A DNA stretch of 64,000 nt, taken from positions 1 through 64,000 of the forward strand of contig NZ_LASZ01000019.1 in assembly GCF_001014645.1 (NCBI RefSeq), written 5' to 3'. Origin of the DNA: Luteimonas sp. FCS-9. GTDB taxonomy: Bacteria; Pseudomonadota; Gammaproteobacteria; Xanthomonadales; Xanthomonadaceae. The translations under genes were made by a program, and so were the position numbers. Positions 1 through 7,620 of this stretch are shown piece after piece. Position 1 is the stretch's first letter, and each line of letters begins with the position of its first letter. The notes under the pieces are model-generated. The model did no database searches. It was not told the DNA's origin and saw nothing but the letters and a program-made list of their open reading frames with translations.

Positions 1-133
1 GTCCTGACCGAGGGAAGAGCGGCTTCCGGCCGGCAGGCGGCTGCCCGTCCGAAGTCGAACTCCCTCGCCGCTAATCGCGGTAGGGATGTCAGAACGCCTC
101 TAACGGCGTCCGCCAGGCGCTTGTGACATCGCT

Positions 134-475
134 TCAGCGGCGCAGACGGCGCAGTTGTGCCAGATCGTCTGCGATCGCGTCCCGGCAGCTCGCCTCCATG
201 CTGCGGTAGAGCGCCAGGACCTGATCCCCCAAAGGCGTCAGCGCCGCCCCGCCGCCGCCCTTGCCGCCGGTCAGCGTCGCCGCCACCGGCGCACCGAAGT
301 AGAGGTTCATCTCCTCGACCAGCTGCCACGCCCGCCGGTAGCTCATCGCCATGCGTCGTCCCGCGGCCGAGATCGAGCCCGTCTCGCGGATCCCGTCGAG
401 CAGGTCCGCCTTGCCCGGCCCGAGCATGATGGCATCGAGACGGATCCGCAGCTGGAAATCGAGGCGTTCGCGCAT
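134..475 (-). CDS. ModE-type winged-helix transcriptional regulator (DNA-binding domain only)
   Basis: 113 aa, ATG start. The whole protein matches the N-terminal LysR-like winged helix of the molybdate regulator ModE. The helix-turn-helix lies at about residues 28-58 (GSISAAGRRMAMSYRRAW), followed by a wing with the Gly-rich run TGGKGGGG at about 69-76, which is typical of this group. Full-length ModE adds two C-terminal molybdate-binding (TOBE/Mop) domains. They are absent here, so this is a short single-domain form that may not bind molybdate itself. No molybdate transport or cofactor genes lie beside it. The uracil-DNA glycosylase gene diverges from it, with about 95 bp between the starts. 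Family assignment is firm; regulon and ligand are unknown. Confidence 0.85.
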   Translation of the reverse strand: MRERLDFQLRIRLDAIMLGPGKADLLDGIRETGSISAAGRRMAMSYRRAWQLVEEMNLYFGAPVAATLTGGKGGGGAALTPLGDQVLALYRSMEASCRDAIADDLAQLRRLRR

Positions 476-570
476 CCGACCAGCTTAGTGGACTACACGA
501 CCGCGTAGAAGCGACGCGCGCCGAACCCTTCGCCGGCTCCTCACCGTCCGCCGACGCGTCCATTGCGAGG

Positions 571-1233
571 GTGGGGGCCATGTCTGTCGAACCGCCAGGC
601 CCGGTCGCCTCGTCGTGGATGGCCAAGCCCGTGGATGCGATCCCGACCGGTGCGCTGTCGCGACTCCGCGCCGAAGCCGCCGGGTGCCGCGCCTGCCCCC
701 TGTGGCGTCCAGCGACCCAGACCGTGTTCGGCCGCGGGCGCGCCGCCGCGCGGCTGGTGCTGATCGGCGAGCAGCCAGGCGACCGCGAGGATCTCGCTGG
801 GGCGCCGTTCGTCGGTCCTGCTGGACAGCTGCTGCGCGAGACGCTCGCGCAGGTCGGCATCGATGCCGCCTCCGTGTACTTCACCAATGCGGTGAAGCAC
901 TTCAAGTTCGTGCCGCGCGGCAAGCGCCGGTTGCACCAACGCGCCAACGCCGCCGAGCAGGCCGCCTGCCGGCCCTGGCTCGCCGCGGAGCTCGCGCGCA
1001 TCGCGCCCGAGGTCGTCGTCGCGCTGGGCGCAATGGCCGCGCAGACGCTGTTCGGCAACGCCTTCCGCGTCACGGCCCAGCGCGGTGTCTGGCAGACCCT
1101 GCCCAACGCGCGGCCCGCGCTCGCGACCTGGCATCCGGCCGCGCTGCTGCGCATGCGGTCACCTGAACGCGCGCAGGCCGAGCGACAGTTCGCCGAGGAT
1201 CTGGCCCGGGTCGCCGACCGCCTGGCCCACTGA
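571..1233 (+). CDS. UdgX-like uracil-DNA glycosylase
   Basis: 220 aa from the first ATG; ATGs at 580 (MSVEPP) and 622 (MAKP) are possible later starts because the conserved part begins only around residue 25. Motifs in order: CRAC (C39, C42, iron-sulfur ligands), GEQPGDREDLAG at 66-77 (uracil-binding motif), KRRLH at 118-122, ACRPW (third Cys near 135) and HPAALLR near the C terminus. The KRRIH-type loop is the hallmark of UdgX, which in mycobacteria captures uracil-DNA covalently through the loop histidine; H122 occupies that place here. Family 4 enzymes have Cys in a VKCRP motif, whereas this protein reads VKH (H110), so only three Cys ligands are visible. Predicted to recognise uracil in DNA. 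Covalent capture is inferred from the loop only. Confidence 0.85.
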   Translation: MGAMSVEPPGPVASSWMAKPVDAIPTGALSRLRAEAAGCRACPLWRPATQTVFGRGRAAARLVLIGEQPGDREDLAGAPFVGPAGQLLRETLAQVGIDAASVYFTNAVKHFKFVPRGKRRLHQRANAAEQAACRPWLAAELARIAPEVVVALGAMAAQTLFGNAFRVTAQRGVWQTLPNARPALATWHPAALLRMRSPERAQAERQFAEDLARVADRLAH

Positions 1234-1324
1234 CGCCCTGCCTGCGGCCATTCGCCCCGCGCGGCCCGGTCCGCCCCTCGTGTATCGTCTGGCCCTCGTC
1301 CAGCGAGAGGCCAGACGCGCGCCG

Positions 1325-4036
1325 ATGAGCATCTACGCATTGGAATCCGTGTTCCGGCCGGCCTCGGTCGCCGTCGTCGGCGCCAGCCCGCGTCCGCGCT
1401 CGCTCGGGCGACTGGTCCTGCAGCAACTGCGCGAGGGCGGCTTCGCGGGCCGGATCGGCCTGGTCAATCCGCGCCATGCGCAGATCGACGGCGTGGACGC
1501 GGTCACCACGCTCGAGGCGCTTCCGTTCGCGCCGGAACTGGTGGTCATCGCCGCCCCGCCGGCCGATGTGGCCGACGTCGCGCGCGCCGCCGCAGACCGC
1601 GGCGCCAAGGCCGCGATCGTGCTCACGCGTGACATGGGCGAGGGGCCGGGTTCGTACAACGCCGCGCTGGCCGACGTCGCGCGCACCCGCGGCCTGCGCA
1701 TCGTCGGACCGAACTGCCTGGGGGTCATCGCGCCGCATGCCCGGCTGTTCGCGAGCTTCGCCGCGCATGCGCCGGCACCGGGCGAACTGGCCCTGATCTC
1801 GCAGTCCGGCGCCGTGGCCGCGGGCATGATCGAATGGGGCCGTTCGCGCGGGATCGGCTTCTCGGCCGTCGCCTCGCTCGGCGACGCGCTCGACGTCGAT
1901 TTCGCCGACCTGCTGGACTACTTCGCCACCGACCGCCATACCCGCGCGATCCTGCTCTACGTCGAGCGCGTGCACGACGCCCGCAAGTTCCTGTCGGCGG
2001 CGCGTGCGGCCGCGCGCGCCAAGCCGGTCGTGGTGGTCAAGCCCGGCCGGCATGCGCGCAGCGCCGATGCGCCGCAGACGCACACTGCCGCGCTGGCCAG
2101 CCCGGATGCGGTCTACGACGCGGCGTTCCGGCGCGCCGGGCTGCTGCGCGTCCACGCGCTCGACGAACTGTTCGCGGCCGCGGCGACGCTGTCGCGGCTG
2201 CGGATGCCGCCGGGCAACCGCCTGGCGGTGATGACCAACGGGATCGGCGTGGGCATGCTCGCGCTCGACCGCCTGGTCGATCTGGGCGGCGAGCGCGCGG
2301 CGCTGTCGGACGCCACGCTCGAGACGCTCGATGCGGTGCTGCCGCGCGGCTGGTCGCGCCGCAATGCCGTCGACATGCTCGGCGACGCCGACGGCCCGCG
2401 CTATGCGGCGACGCTCGCTGCATTGCTGCAGGACCGCGACAACGACGCGATCCTGGTGATGAACGTCCCCACCGTGCTGTCGTCGCCGCCGGAGGTCGCG
2501 CGCGCCATCGTCGAGACGCTGCGCGCGCATCCGCGCGAGGCCGCCCGCAAGCCGGTGTTCGGCGTACTGGTCGGCGAGCATCCGGAGGCGCGGCGGATCC
2601 TGGCTGACGCCGGCGTGCACGCGTTCACCAGCGAGGCCGGCGCGGTGCGCGGCTTCATGTACCTGGTCCGTCACCAGCAGGCGCAGCGCGCGCTGATGGA
2701 GACGCCGCCCAGCCTGCCCGACGACTTCAATGTCGACGCCGCCGGCGCGCGCGCGGTCGTCGAGGCCGCGATCGCCGACGGCCAGCGCTGGCTCGATCCG
2801 CCGGCGATCGCCCGGCTGTTCGCCGCCTACGACATCCCGCTCGCCGAGGCGGTCCCCGTGCCCGATGCCGCGGCGGCGGCCGAGGCCGCAGCGGCGCTGC
2901 TCGAGCGCGGCGGCGCGGTGGCGGTGAAGATCTGGTCGCGCGACATCCCGCACAAATCCGACATCGACGGGGTCCGGCTGAATCTGGCGAGCGTGGACGC
3001 GGTGCGCGAGGCCGCGGACGACCTGTTGCGTTGCGCCCGCGCCGCGCGCCCACAGGCGCGGATCGACGGTGTGACCGTGCATCCGATGATCGTGCGGCCC
3101 AAGGCGCGCGAGCTGATCGCCGGCATCGCCGACGATCCGACCTTCGGTCCGGTCGTGGTGTTCGGCCGCGGCGGGACCGCGGTCGAGATCATCGACGACA
3201 AGGCCCTGGCGCTGCCGCCGCTGGACCTGCGCCTGGCGCACGAGCTGATCGGGCGCACGCGCGTGGCGCGCATCCTCAAGGCCTACCGCGACGTGCCGGC
3301 GGCCGACGAGCGGGCGGTCGCGCTGCTGCTGGTGAAACTGGCGCAGATGGCCGCCGACATCCCCGAACTCCAGGAGGTCGACGTCAATCCGCTGCTGGCC
3401 GATCGCGACGGCGTGATCGCGGTCGATGCGCGGGTCGCGGTCGGTCCGGTGCAGCGGCTGCATCCCGGTCGCGGGCACCCGCGCTTCGCGGTGTTCCCGT
3501 ATCCGAAGGAGTGGGAGCGCACGATCGCGCTGGGCAACGGCACCGACGTGTTCGTGCGCCCGGTGCGGCCGGAGGACGAGGCGATGTTCCTGCGCTTCTT
3601 CGAGCAGGTGAGCACCGATGACCTGCGACTGCGCTTCTTCAGCGCGGTGCGCCACTTCAGCCATGAATTCATCGCCCGGCTGACCCAGCTCGACTACGCG
3701 CGCTCGATCGCGCTGGCGGCCATCGACCCGGCCAGTGGCGAGATGCTCGGCGCGGTGCGCCTGCTGGCCGACGCCAACTACGACACCGGCGAGTACGGGA
3801 TCATGGTGCGCTCCGATCTCAAGGGCGCCGGTCTGGGCTGGCGGCTGATGCGGATCATGATCGAGTACGCCCGCTGGCAGGGGTTGCGGATGGTCGAGGG
3901 CCAGGTGCTCCGGGAGAACACCACGATGCTGGCGATGTGCCGCCAGCTGGGGTTTTCGATCACCGCCGATCCCGACGACGCGACGGTGGCGATCGTGCGG
4001 CTGCCGATCGCCTCCGAGCCACCGCCGCCGGTCTGA
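1325..4036 (+). CDS. Fused ADP-forming acyl-CoA synthetase / GNAT acetyltransferase (Pat-like)
   Basis: 903 aa. The ATG at 1325 is chosen because homology starts at once (SVAVVGASPRPRSLG, a CoA-binding Rossmann fold at about 12-30). Domain order: CoA-binding and succinyl-CoA-ligase-like domains (to about 450), an ATP-grasp domain at about 480-690 (VAVKIWSRDIPHKSDIDGV, GRGGTAVEI), and a C-terminal GNAT domain from about 740 (FVRPVRPEDEAMFLRFF, then the acetyl-CoA loop LKGAGLGWRLM). This is the architecture of the enteric protein lysine acetyltransferase Pat (YfiQ), which acetylates and silences acetyl-CoA synthetase. In enteric Pat the synthetase half is catalytically dead; whether that holds here was not determined. 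It stands alone between the glycosylase and dinB genes. A role in acetyl-CoA-linked protein acetylation is likely but inferred. Confidence 0.85.
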   Translation: MSIYALESVFRPASVAVVGASPRPRSLGRLVLQQLREGGFAGRIGLVNPRHAQIDGVDAVTTLEALPFAPELVVIAAPPADVADVARAAADRGAKAAIVLTRDMGEGPGSYNAALADVARTRGLRIVGPNCLGVIAPHARLFASFAAHAPAPGELALISQSGAVAAGMIEWGRSRGIGFSAVASLGDALDVDFADLLDYFATDRHTRAILLYVERVHDARKFLSAARAAARAKPVVVVKPGRHARSADAPQTHTAALASPDAVYDAAFRRAGLLRVHALDELFAAAATLSRLRMPPGNRLAVMTNGIGVGMLALDRLVDLGGERAALSDATLETLDAVLPRGWSRRNAVDMLGDADGPRYAATLAALLQDRDNDAILVMNVPTVLSSPPEVARAIVETLRAHPREAARKPVFGVLVGEHPEARRILADAGVHAFTSEAGAVRGFMYLVRHQQAQRALMETPPSLPDDFNVDAAGARAVVEAAIADGQRWLDPPAIARLFAAYDIPLAEAVPVPDAAAAAEAAAALLERGGAVAVKIWSRDIPHKSDIDGVRLNLASVDAVREAADDLLRCARAARPQARIDGVTVHPMIVRPKARELIAGIADDPTFGPVVVFGRGGTAVEIIDDKALALPPLDLRLAHELIGRTRVARILKAYRDVPAADERAVALLLVKLAQMAADIPELQEVDVNPLLADRDGVIAVDARVAVGPVQRLHPGRGHPRFAVFPYPKEWERTIALGNGTDVFVRPVRPEDEAMFLRFFEQVSTDDLRLRFFSAVRHFSHEFIARLTQLDYARSIALAAIDPASGEMLGAVRLLADANYDTGEYGIMVRSDLKGAGLGWRLMRIMIEYARWQGLRMVEGQVLRENTTMLAMCRQLGFSITADPDDATVAIVRLPIASEPPPPV

Positions 4037-4089
4037 ACGCCGGCGGGCGGCATCGCGCCGGTCACGACCTTGGCGGCGATAATGGCGCG

Positions 4090-5163
4090 GTGCGCAAGAT
4101 CCTCCACATCGACATGGACGCGTTCTACGCGTCGGTGGAGCAGCGCGACGATCCGTCGCTGCGCGGGCGGCCGGTCGTCGTGGCTTGGCGCGGCGCGCGT
4201 TCGGTGGTCTGCGCGGCCTCCTACGAGGCCCGGCCCTACGGCGTGCGCTCGGCGATGCCGGCGGTGACCGCCGAGCGGCTGTGCCCGGACGCGGTGTTCG
4301 TGCCGCCGGATTTCGCGCGCTACAAGGCGGTGTCGCGTCAGGTGCGCGAGATCTTTCTGCAGCACACCGACCTGGTGCAGCCGCTGTCGCTCGACGAAGC
4401 CTATCTCGACGTCACCGCGCCCAAGATTCCTTCGCCCAGCGCGACCGCGACCGCGCAGGCGATCCGCGCGCAGATCCGCGAGGCGACGCAGCTGACCGCG
4501 TCGGCGGGCGTGGCGCCGAACAAGTTCCTGGCCAAGATCGCCTCGGACTGGCGCAAGCCCGACGGTCTGTTCGTGGTCAAGCCGGCGCAGGTCGAGGCGT
4601 TCCTGACCCCGCTGAAGGTCGGCCTGATCCCCGGCGTCGGCAAGGTGATGGAGAAGAAGCTCGCCGAGCTCGGGGTCACGACCGTGGGCGAACTGCGCGG
4701 GCTGTCGCGCGACGCGCTCGAGCAGCGCTTCGGCACCTTCGGCGCGCGGCTCCACCAGCGGGCGCGCGGCATCGACGACCGGCCGGTGGAACCGGACCAG
4801 CCGGTGCAGTCGATCTCCTCGGAGGACACCTTCGAGACCGACCTGCCGCTGGAGGACCTGGCGCCGATGATCGAGCGTCTCGCCGAGAAAACGTGGACGG
4901 CCACGCGCAAGACCGCGCGCGTGGGACGGACGGTCGTGCTCAAGCTCAAGACCGCGCAGTTCCGCATCCTCACGCGCAGCTTCACGCCCGAGGCACCGCC
5001 GGCCTCGCAGGCCGAGCTCACGCGGATCGCGCTGGCGCTGCGCGAACGCGTCGAACTGCCGGCCTCGACCCGCTACCGGCTGGTCGGCGTCGGGCTGGGC
5101 GGCTTCCGTGAGCCGGAGGAACTGCCGCTGCAGGCCGGGCTGTTCGGCGATGCCTGGCCCTGA
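4090..5163 (+). CDS. dinB: DNA polymerase IV (Y-family translesion polymerase)
   Basis: 357 aa, close to the 351 aa of E. coli DinB. The GTG at 4090 gives the family N-terminus VRKILHIDMDAFYASVEQ; an earlier in-frame ATG would add 51 unrelated residues. Catalytic metal ligands are D8 in HIDMDAF and D102-E103 in SLDEAYLD. The steric-gate region reads F12-Y13. A helix-hairpin-helix region (GLIPGVGKVMEKKLAELG) follows at about 180, then the little-finger domain. The C-terminus carries QAGLF, which fits the QxxLF sliding-clamp binding motif. It performs low-fidelity synthesis across lesions in the cytoplasm. I see no obvious LexA box upstream, although GATAAT eight bases before the start could be a -10 element. 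Confidence 0.95.
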   Translation: MRKILHIDMDAFYASVEQRDDPSLRGRPVVVAWRGARSVVCAASYEARPYGVRSAMPAVTAERLCPDAVFVPPDFARYKAVSRQVREIFLQHTDLVQPLSLDEAYLDVTAPKIPSPSATATAQAIRAQIREATQLTASAGVAPNKFLAKIASDWRKPDGLFVVKPAQVEAFLTPLKVGLIPGVGKVMEKKLAELGVTTVGELRGLSRDALEQRFGTFGARLHQRARGIDDRPVEPDQPVQSISSEDTFETDLPLEDLAPMIERLAEKTWTATRKTARVGRTVVLKLKTAQFRILTRSFTPEAPPASQAELTRIALALRERVELPASTRYRLVGVGLGGFREPEELPLQAGLFGDAWP

Positions 5164-5169
5164 GGCGGC

Positions 5170-5466
5170 TCAGGCGGCCTGCCAGTCGAAGGCCAGCGTC
5201 TCGTCGCGCGCGAAGCGCTGCAGGTGGTTCTCGATGATCTGCTGGTAGCGTGCCGTGGCCTCGGCATCGGGTTGGGTGAGCACGATCCGCAGCGCGTCGC
5301 CCTCGACGGCGAAGTCGGCACCCGCGTCCTCGCCGGCGAACGGGATGAAGGCGTGCGCATCGTGATCGCGGCGGATCTCGAACTTGTGCCGCCAGTGGTT
5401 GCACAGCGTGCGCAGCAGGCGCGTCGCGTCGTTGGAACGGGTGGTGGCGGTCGTGGTGATCGGCAT
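5170..5466 (-). CDS. DUF2218 family protein
   Basis: 98 aa. The ATG at 5466 (MPITTTATTRSND) is preferred; an upstream in-frame start would add an Arg-rich tail not typical of the family. Residues 14-40 (DATRLLRTLCNHWRHKFEI) and the segment FAVEGDALRIVL match DUF2218, a family of about 95-residue proteins of unknown function, often near iron or siderophore genes. There is no signal peptide or membrane segment, so it is probably cytoplasmic. It converges on dinB with six bases between the stops. No function is assigned. Confidence 0.8.
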   Translation of the reverse strand: MPITTTATTRSNDATRLLRTLCNHWRHKFEIRRDHDAHAFIPFAGEDAGADFAVEGDALRIVLTQPDAEATARYQQIIENHLQRFARDETLAFDWQAA

Positions 5467-5622
5467 CGCAGGGCTCCGGAGCAGGCGGCAACGCCGCCGG
5501 GCGAGCATAGGCGCGCGATGCGGCGCATGCACGCGTATCGGGGCGAACGCTGCGTTGCAGGCCGCCCGCGCGCGGGATGATGGCCCACACTAGGGCGCTC
5601 TTGTAGACGACGAGGCTCCGAC

Positions 5623-6297
5623 GTGAACGATGCATCCGCGAAGACGACCGGCTTTCCCTGGCCGGTTGCGCTGTTCGATCTCGACGGCACCCTGGTCGAC
5701 AGCGCGTCGGACATCGCCGCATCGGTGAATCGTCTGCTGGCCGACCTCGGCCATGCCGAGGTCGACGAGGCCACCGTGCGCAGTTGGATCGGCGACGGCG
5801 CGCGCCAACTCATCACCGCGGCATTGCGGCACGCCGGCGACGAGCGAGAGGTCGAGACGGTGATGCCGCGCTTCATGCAGCACTACCGCGATTGCCTGCT
5901 GCTCGATCCGCGCCCCTATCCCGACGTACCGGAGACGTTGCAGGCGCTGCGCGCGGCCGGCGTGCGGATGGCAGTGTGCACGAACAAGCCGGCGCCGTTC
6001 GTCGGGCCGCTGCTCGAGGCGCTGGACCTGGCGCAATACTTCGACGCGGTGCTCGGCGCGGGCGCGCTACCCGAGCGCAAGCCGCATCCGCTGCCGCTGC
6101 TGCACCTGGCCGGTCATTTCGGCGTCGACATCGAGCAGTGCCTGATGGTCGGCGATTCGTCGGCCGACGCGGGCGCGGCGATCGCGGCGGGCGCGCCGCT
6201 GGTGCTGGTGGCCTACGGCTACCGGCGCGACTTCGACCTGCACGGCTGCGGGGCGCACGCGGTCATCGACCGGTTCGGGCAACTGCTCGACCTGTGA
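5623..6297 (+). CDS. gph: Phosphoglycolate phosphatase (HAD superfamily)
   Basis: 224 aa, GTG start at 5623. HAD motif I is FDLDGTLVDS (nucleophile D19, acid/base D21), motif II the CTNKP region near 125, motif III the Lys in ERKPHPLP near 150, and motif IV GDSSADAGAA near 171. Length and the cap after motif I fit Gph, which hydrolyses 2-phosphoglycolate, a product of 3'-phosphoglycolate DNA-end repair and of oxygenase reactions. Other HAD phosphatases with similar motifs cannot be excluded, but LADLGHAEV, the SWIGDGARQLI segment and HFGVDIEQCLMVGDS strongly resemble proteobacterial Gph. It is transcribed alone. Confidence 0.88.
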   Translation: MNDASAKTTGFPWPVALFDLDGTLVDSASDIAASVNRLLADLGHAEVDEATVRSWIGDGARQLITAALRHAGDEREVETVMPRFMQHYRDCLLLDPRPYPDVPETLQALRAAGVRMAVCTNKPAPFVGPLLEALDLAQYFDAVLGAGALPERKPHPLPLLHLAGHFGVDIEQCLMVGDSSADAGAAIAAGAPLVLVAYGYRRDFDLHGCGAHAVIDRFGQLLDL

Positions 6298-6419
6298 GCG
6301 TTCGTCGTCGCCGGCGCGCGACACCCGGCGCGAGCGGAGGCGCGCCATGTTGTCCGGATGCACGGTGCGGCTGACATGCCGACATCGGGTCGAGCGCGCG
6401 TCTGCAGCGTCGATCCGGT

Positions 6420-6749
6420 TCAGTCGGGCGTCGAGCCCCGGCGCCCCCCTTTGCGCGCACGCGATGTCGACCTGCGCCTGGCGCGGCGGCCGAACGCCGC
6501 GATCAATCGCGCGAGCGCGTCGTCCTCGGCATAGAAGTAGGCGAGCGGCATGTCGAGCGCCTCGGCCAGGCGCTGCTGGATCCGCAGTGCGGGCTGGTGC
6601 ACGCCGCGTTCGTAACGGTTGATCCGGGTACTGGCCACGAACTCGTCCAAGCCCACCTCGATGCCCAGGTTGCGCTGCGAGATGTCGCGGGTCTCCCGCG
6701 CTTCTCGCAGCCGGCGGCCGTAGACGGATGGGGGGTGTTCCTCGGACAA
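6420..6749 (-). CDS. XRE-family (Cro/CI-type HTH) transcriptional regulator, paralog 1
   Basis: 109 aa from a TTG at 6749. No ATG fits. The TTG is chosen because it leaves exactly 11 residues before RRLREARE, the same as the GTG start of the paralog at 22644-22931. The HTH spans about residues 12-70: RRLREARETRDISQRNLGIEVGLDEFVASTRINRYERGVHQP, then LAEALDMPLAYFYAEDDALARLI. The C-terminus is a basic tail (RRARRRSTSRARKGGRRG), longer than in the paralog. A 19-bp palindrome lies 60-78 bp upstream, so it probably represses itself. No partner toxin is adjacent. The two proteins differ most in the tail. Confidence 0.8.
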   Translation of the reverse strand: MSEEHPPSVYGRRLREARETRDISQRNLGIEVGLDEFVASTRINRYERGVHQPALRIQQRLAEALDMPLAYFYAEDDALARLIAAFGRRARRRSTSRARKGGRRGSTPD

Positions 6750-6808
6750 GCGCGCACGGATCCAGGGCGATCGTGCAAGAGAGCTTCCGGACCGCCGCGC
6801 GTCGGCGA

Positions 6809-6827
6809 AACTACGTTTAACGTAGTT
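6809..6827. promoter_or_regulatory. Palindromic operator upstream of XRE paralog 1
   Basis: AACTACGTTTAACGTAGTT has perfect 9-bp arms around one central T. The same sequence, with a central A and 8-bp arms, lies upstream of the second XRE gene (22993-23009). In both loci it sits about 60 bp before the regulator start and is followed, about 20 bp further downstream in the direction of transcription, by CCGGAAGCT. Shared placement before paralogous regulators is the evidence for an autoregulatory operator; binding is inferred. Confidence 0.7.
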
Positions 6828-6939
6828 CGCCGGAGCGGCCCGTGATCGATCGCGGTCGTTGCGGGGCGGACGCGCGTCGGGGGCCGGCGCGGTGTTGGCT
6901 GCGTGGGTCGTGGTCGGGGTGCAGGCGAATCCGCGCAGT

Positions 6940-7004
6940 GCCTGCCGGGTACCACGCCGAGTCGCGGCCCGATATCCGCTTGGTCGTCGCGGCACCCGGC
7001 AGGC
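6940..7004 (-). repeat. Dispersed inverted-repeat element, copy A (minus orientation)
   Basis: About 65 bp bounded by imperfect terminal inverted repeats (GCCTGCCGGGTACC at one end, GGCACCCGGCAGGC at the other), with a conserved interior containing GCGGCCCGATATCCGCTTGG. It is the reverse complement of the three copies at 34030-34495. Flanking sequence is partly conserved too: GGCGGATCGGAGAGCG, at 7045-7062, matches the complement of the segment preceding the other copies. This copy occupies the 370-bp gap between the XRE operator and the next gene. No credible gene lies in this gap. Confidence 0.75.
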
Positions 7005-7118
7005 GCTTCCGGGCGATCCGTCGGCGGGTCGGATCCAGGCGATCCGTCGGCGGATCGGAGAGCGCGGGTGCGTGAGGTCGATCGTGTGCGCGAGGCCTGC
7101 AGGTTCGACAGCGCCGGA

Positions 7119-7469
7119 TCAGCGGTCCTGCGCGGGCACGGAGGCCTGCTGCGCGGCGTACCACGCGGCATACGGCGAATTCCGGGCGAGATGCCGGGTG
7201 TAGTCCTTCGCGCCGTCCGTCCACCAGACCGGCCCGCGTTCGCCGAGCGCATGCTTGGCGAGGTCGACCCGGCGGCGCGCGTCGGCGAGCGCAGCGGCGT
7301 CGTCCGCGCGCTGCGCGTGCTGGACGGCGCGGCGTGCCGCCATGAGTTCGGAGACCAGGCGCTGGTGTGCGTCCGGGTCCAGGCCCGGATCGGCGGTGCG
7401 CCACAGCCGCCCGCGCACGACCAGGTAGCGGCCGTCGGGCGTCGTCAGTGGCGGGGCGCGTGCGGGCAT
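7119..7469 (-). CDS. Conserved hypothetical protein, 116 aa
   Basis: The ATG at 7469 begins MPARAPPLTTPDGRYLVVRGRLWRTA. The protein has a short N-terminal strand-like segment (DGRYLVVRGRLWR), a helical middle rich in Ala and Arg (about 35-75), and a conserved-looking C-terminal stretch with GPVWWTDGAKDYTRHLARNSPYAAWY. No signal peptide or membrane helix is seen. I recall similar unnamed proteins in xanthomonads, but no function is known to me. The Trp/Tyr-rich end suggests a folded motif rather than a random open frame, and coding bias is typical of the neighbours. It diverges from the lipoprotein gene at 7621. Confidence 0.7.
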   Translation of the reverse strand: MPARAPPLTTPDGRYLVVRGRLWRTADPGLDPDAHQRLVSELMAARRAVQHAQRADDAAALADARRRVDLAKHALGERGPVWWTDGAKDYTRHLARNSPYAAWYAAQQASVPAQDR

Positions 7470-7620
7470 GCGGTCTCCAGGGCGCCCGAGCTTAGGCGGG
7501 ACGATGTCGTGCGAGCGACACGGGGGAGACGACATCCGCTTCACGGAAATCCAAGGAGGCGGTCGCCAGGATCGGGAATCCGGGCCATGTTGCGACATGG
7601 CCGTCCCGCAGGAGGTTTCG

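Noticed and set aside
1070-3664. A very long open frame on the minus strand opposite the acetyltransferase fusion
   Set aside because: High-GC third positions leave long mirror frames. The product is Arg/His/Gln-rich with no family resemblance, and the plus-strand gene is clearly coding.
4040-4090. LexA-type SOS box before dinB (and before dinG at 38009-38060)
   Set aside because: No palindrome of the expected kind is visible in either upstream region.
6842-7203. A small plus-strand gene divergent from XRE paralog 1
   Set aside because: It runs through the 68-bp repeat and encodes the same repeat-derived peptide, with no ribosome site.
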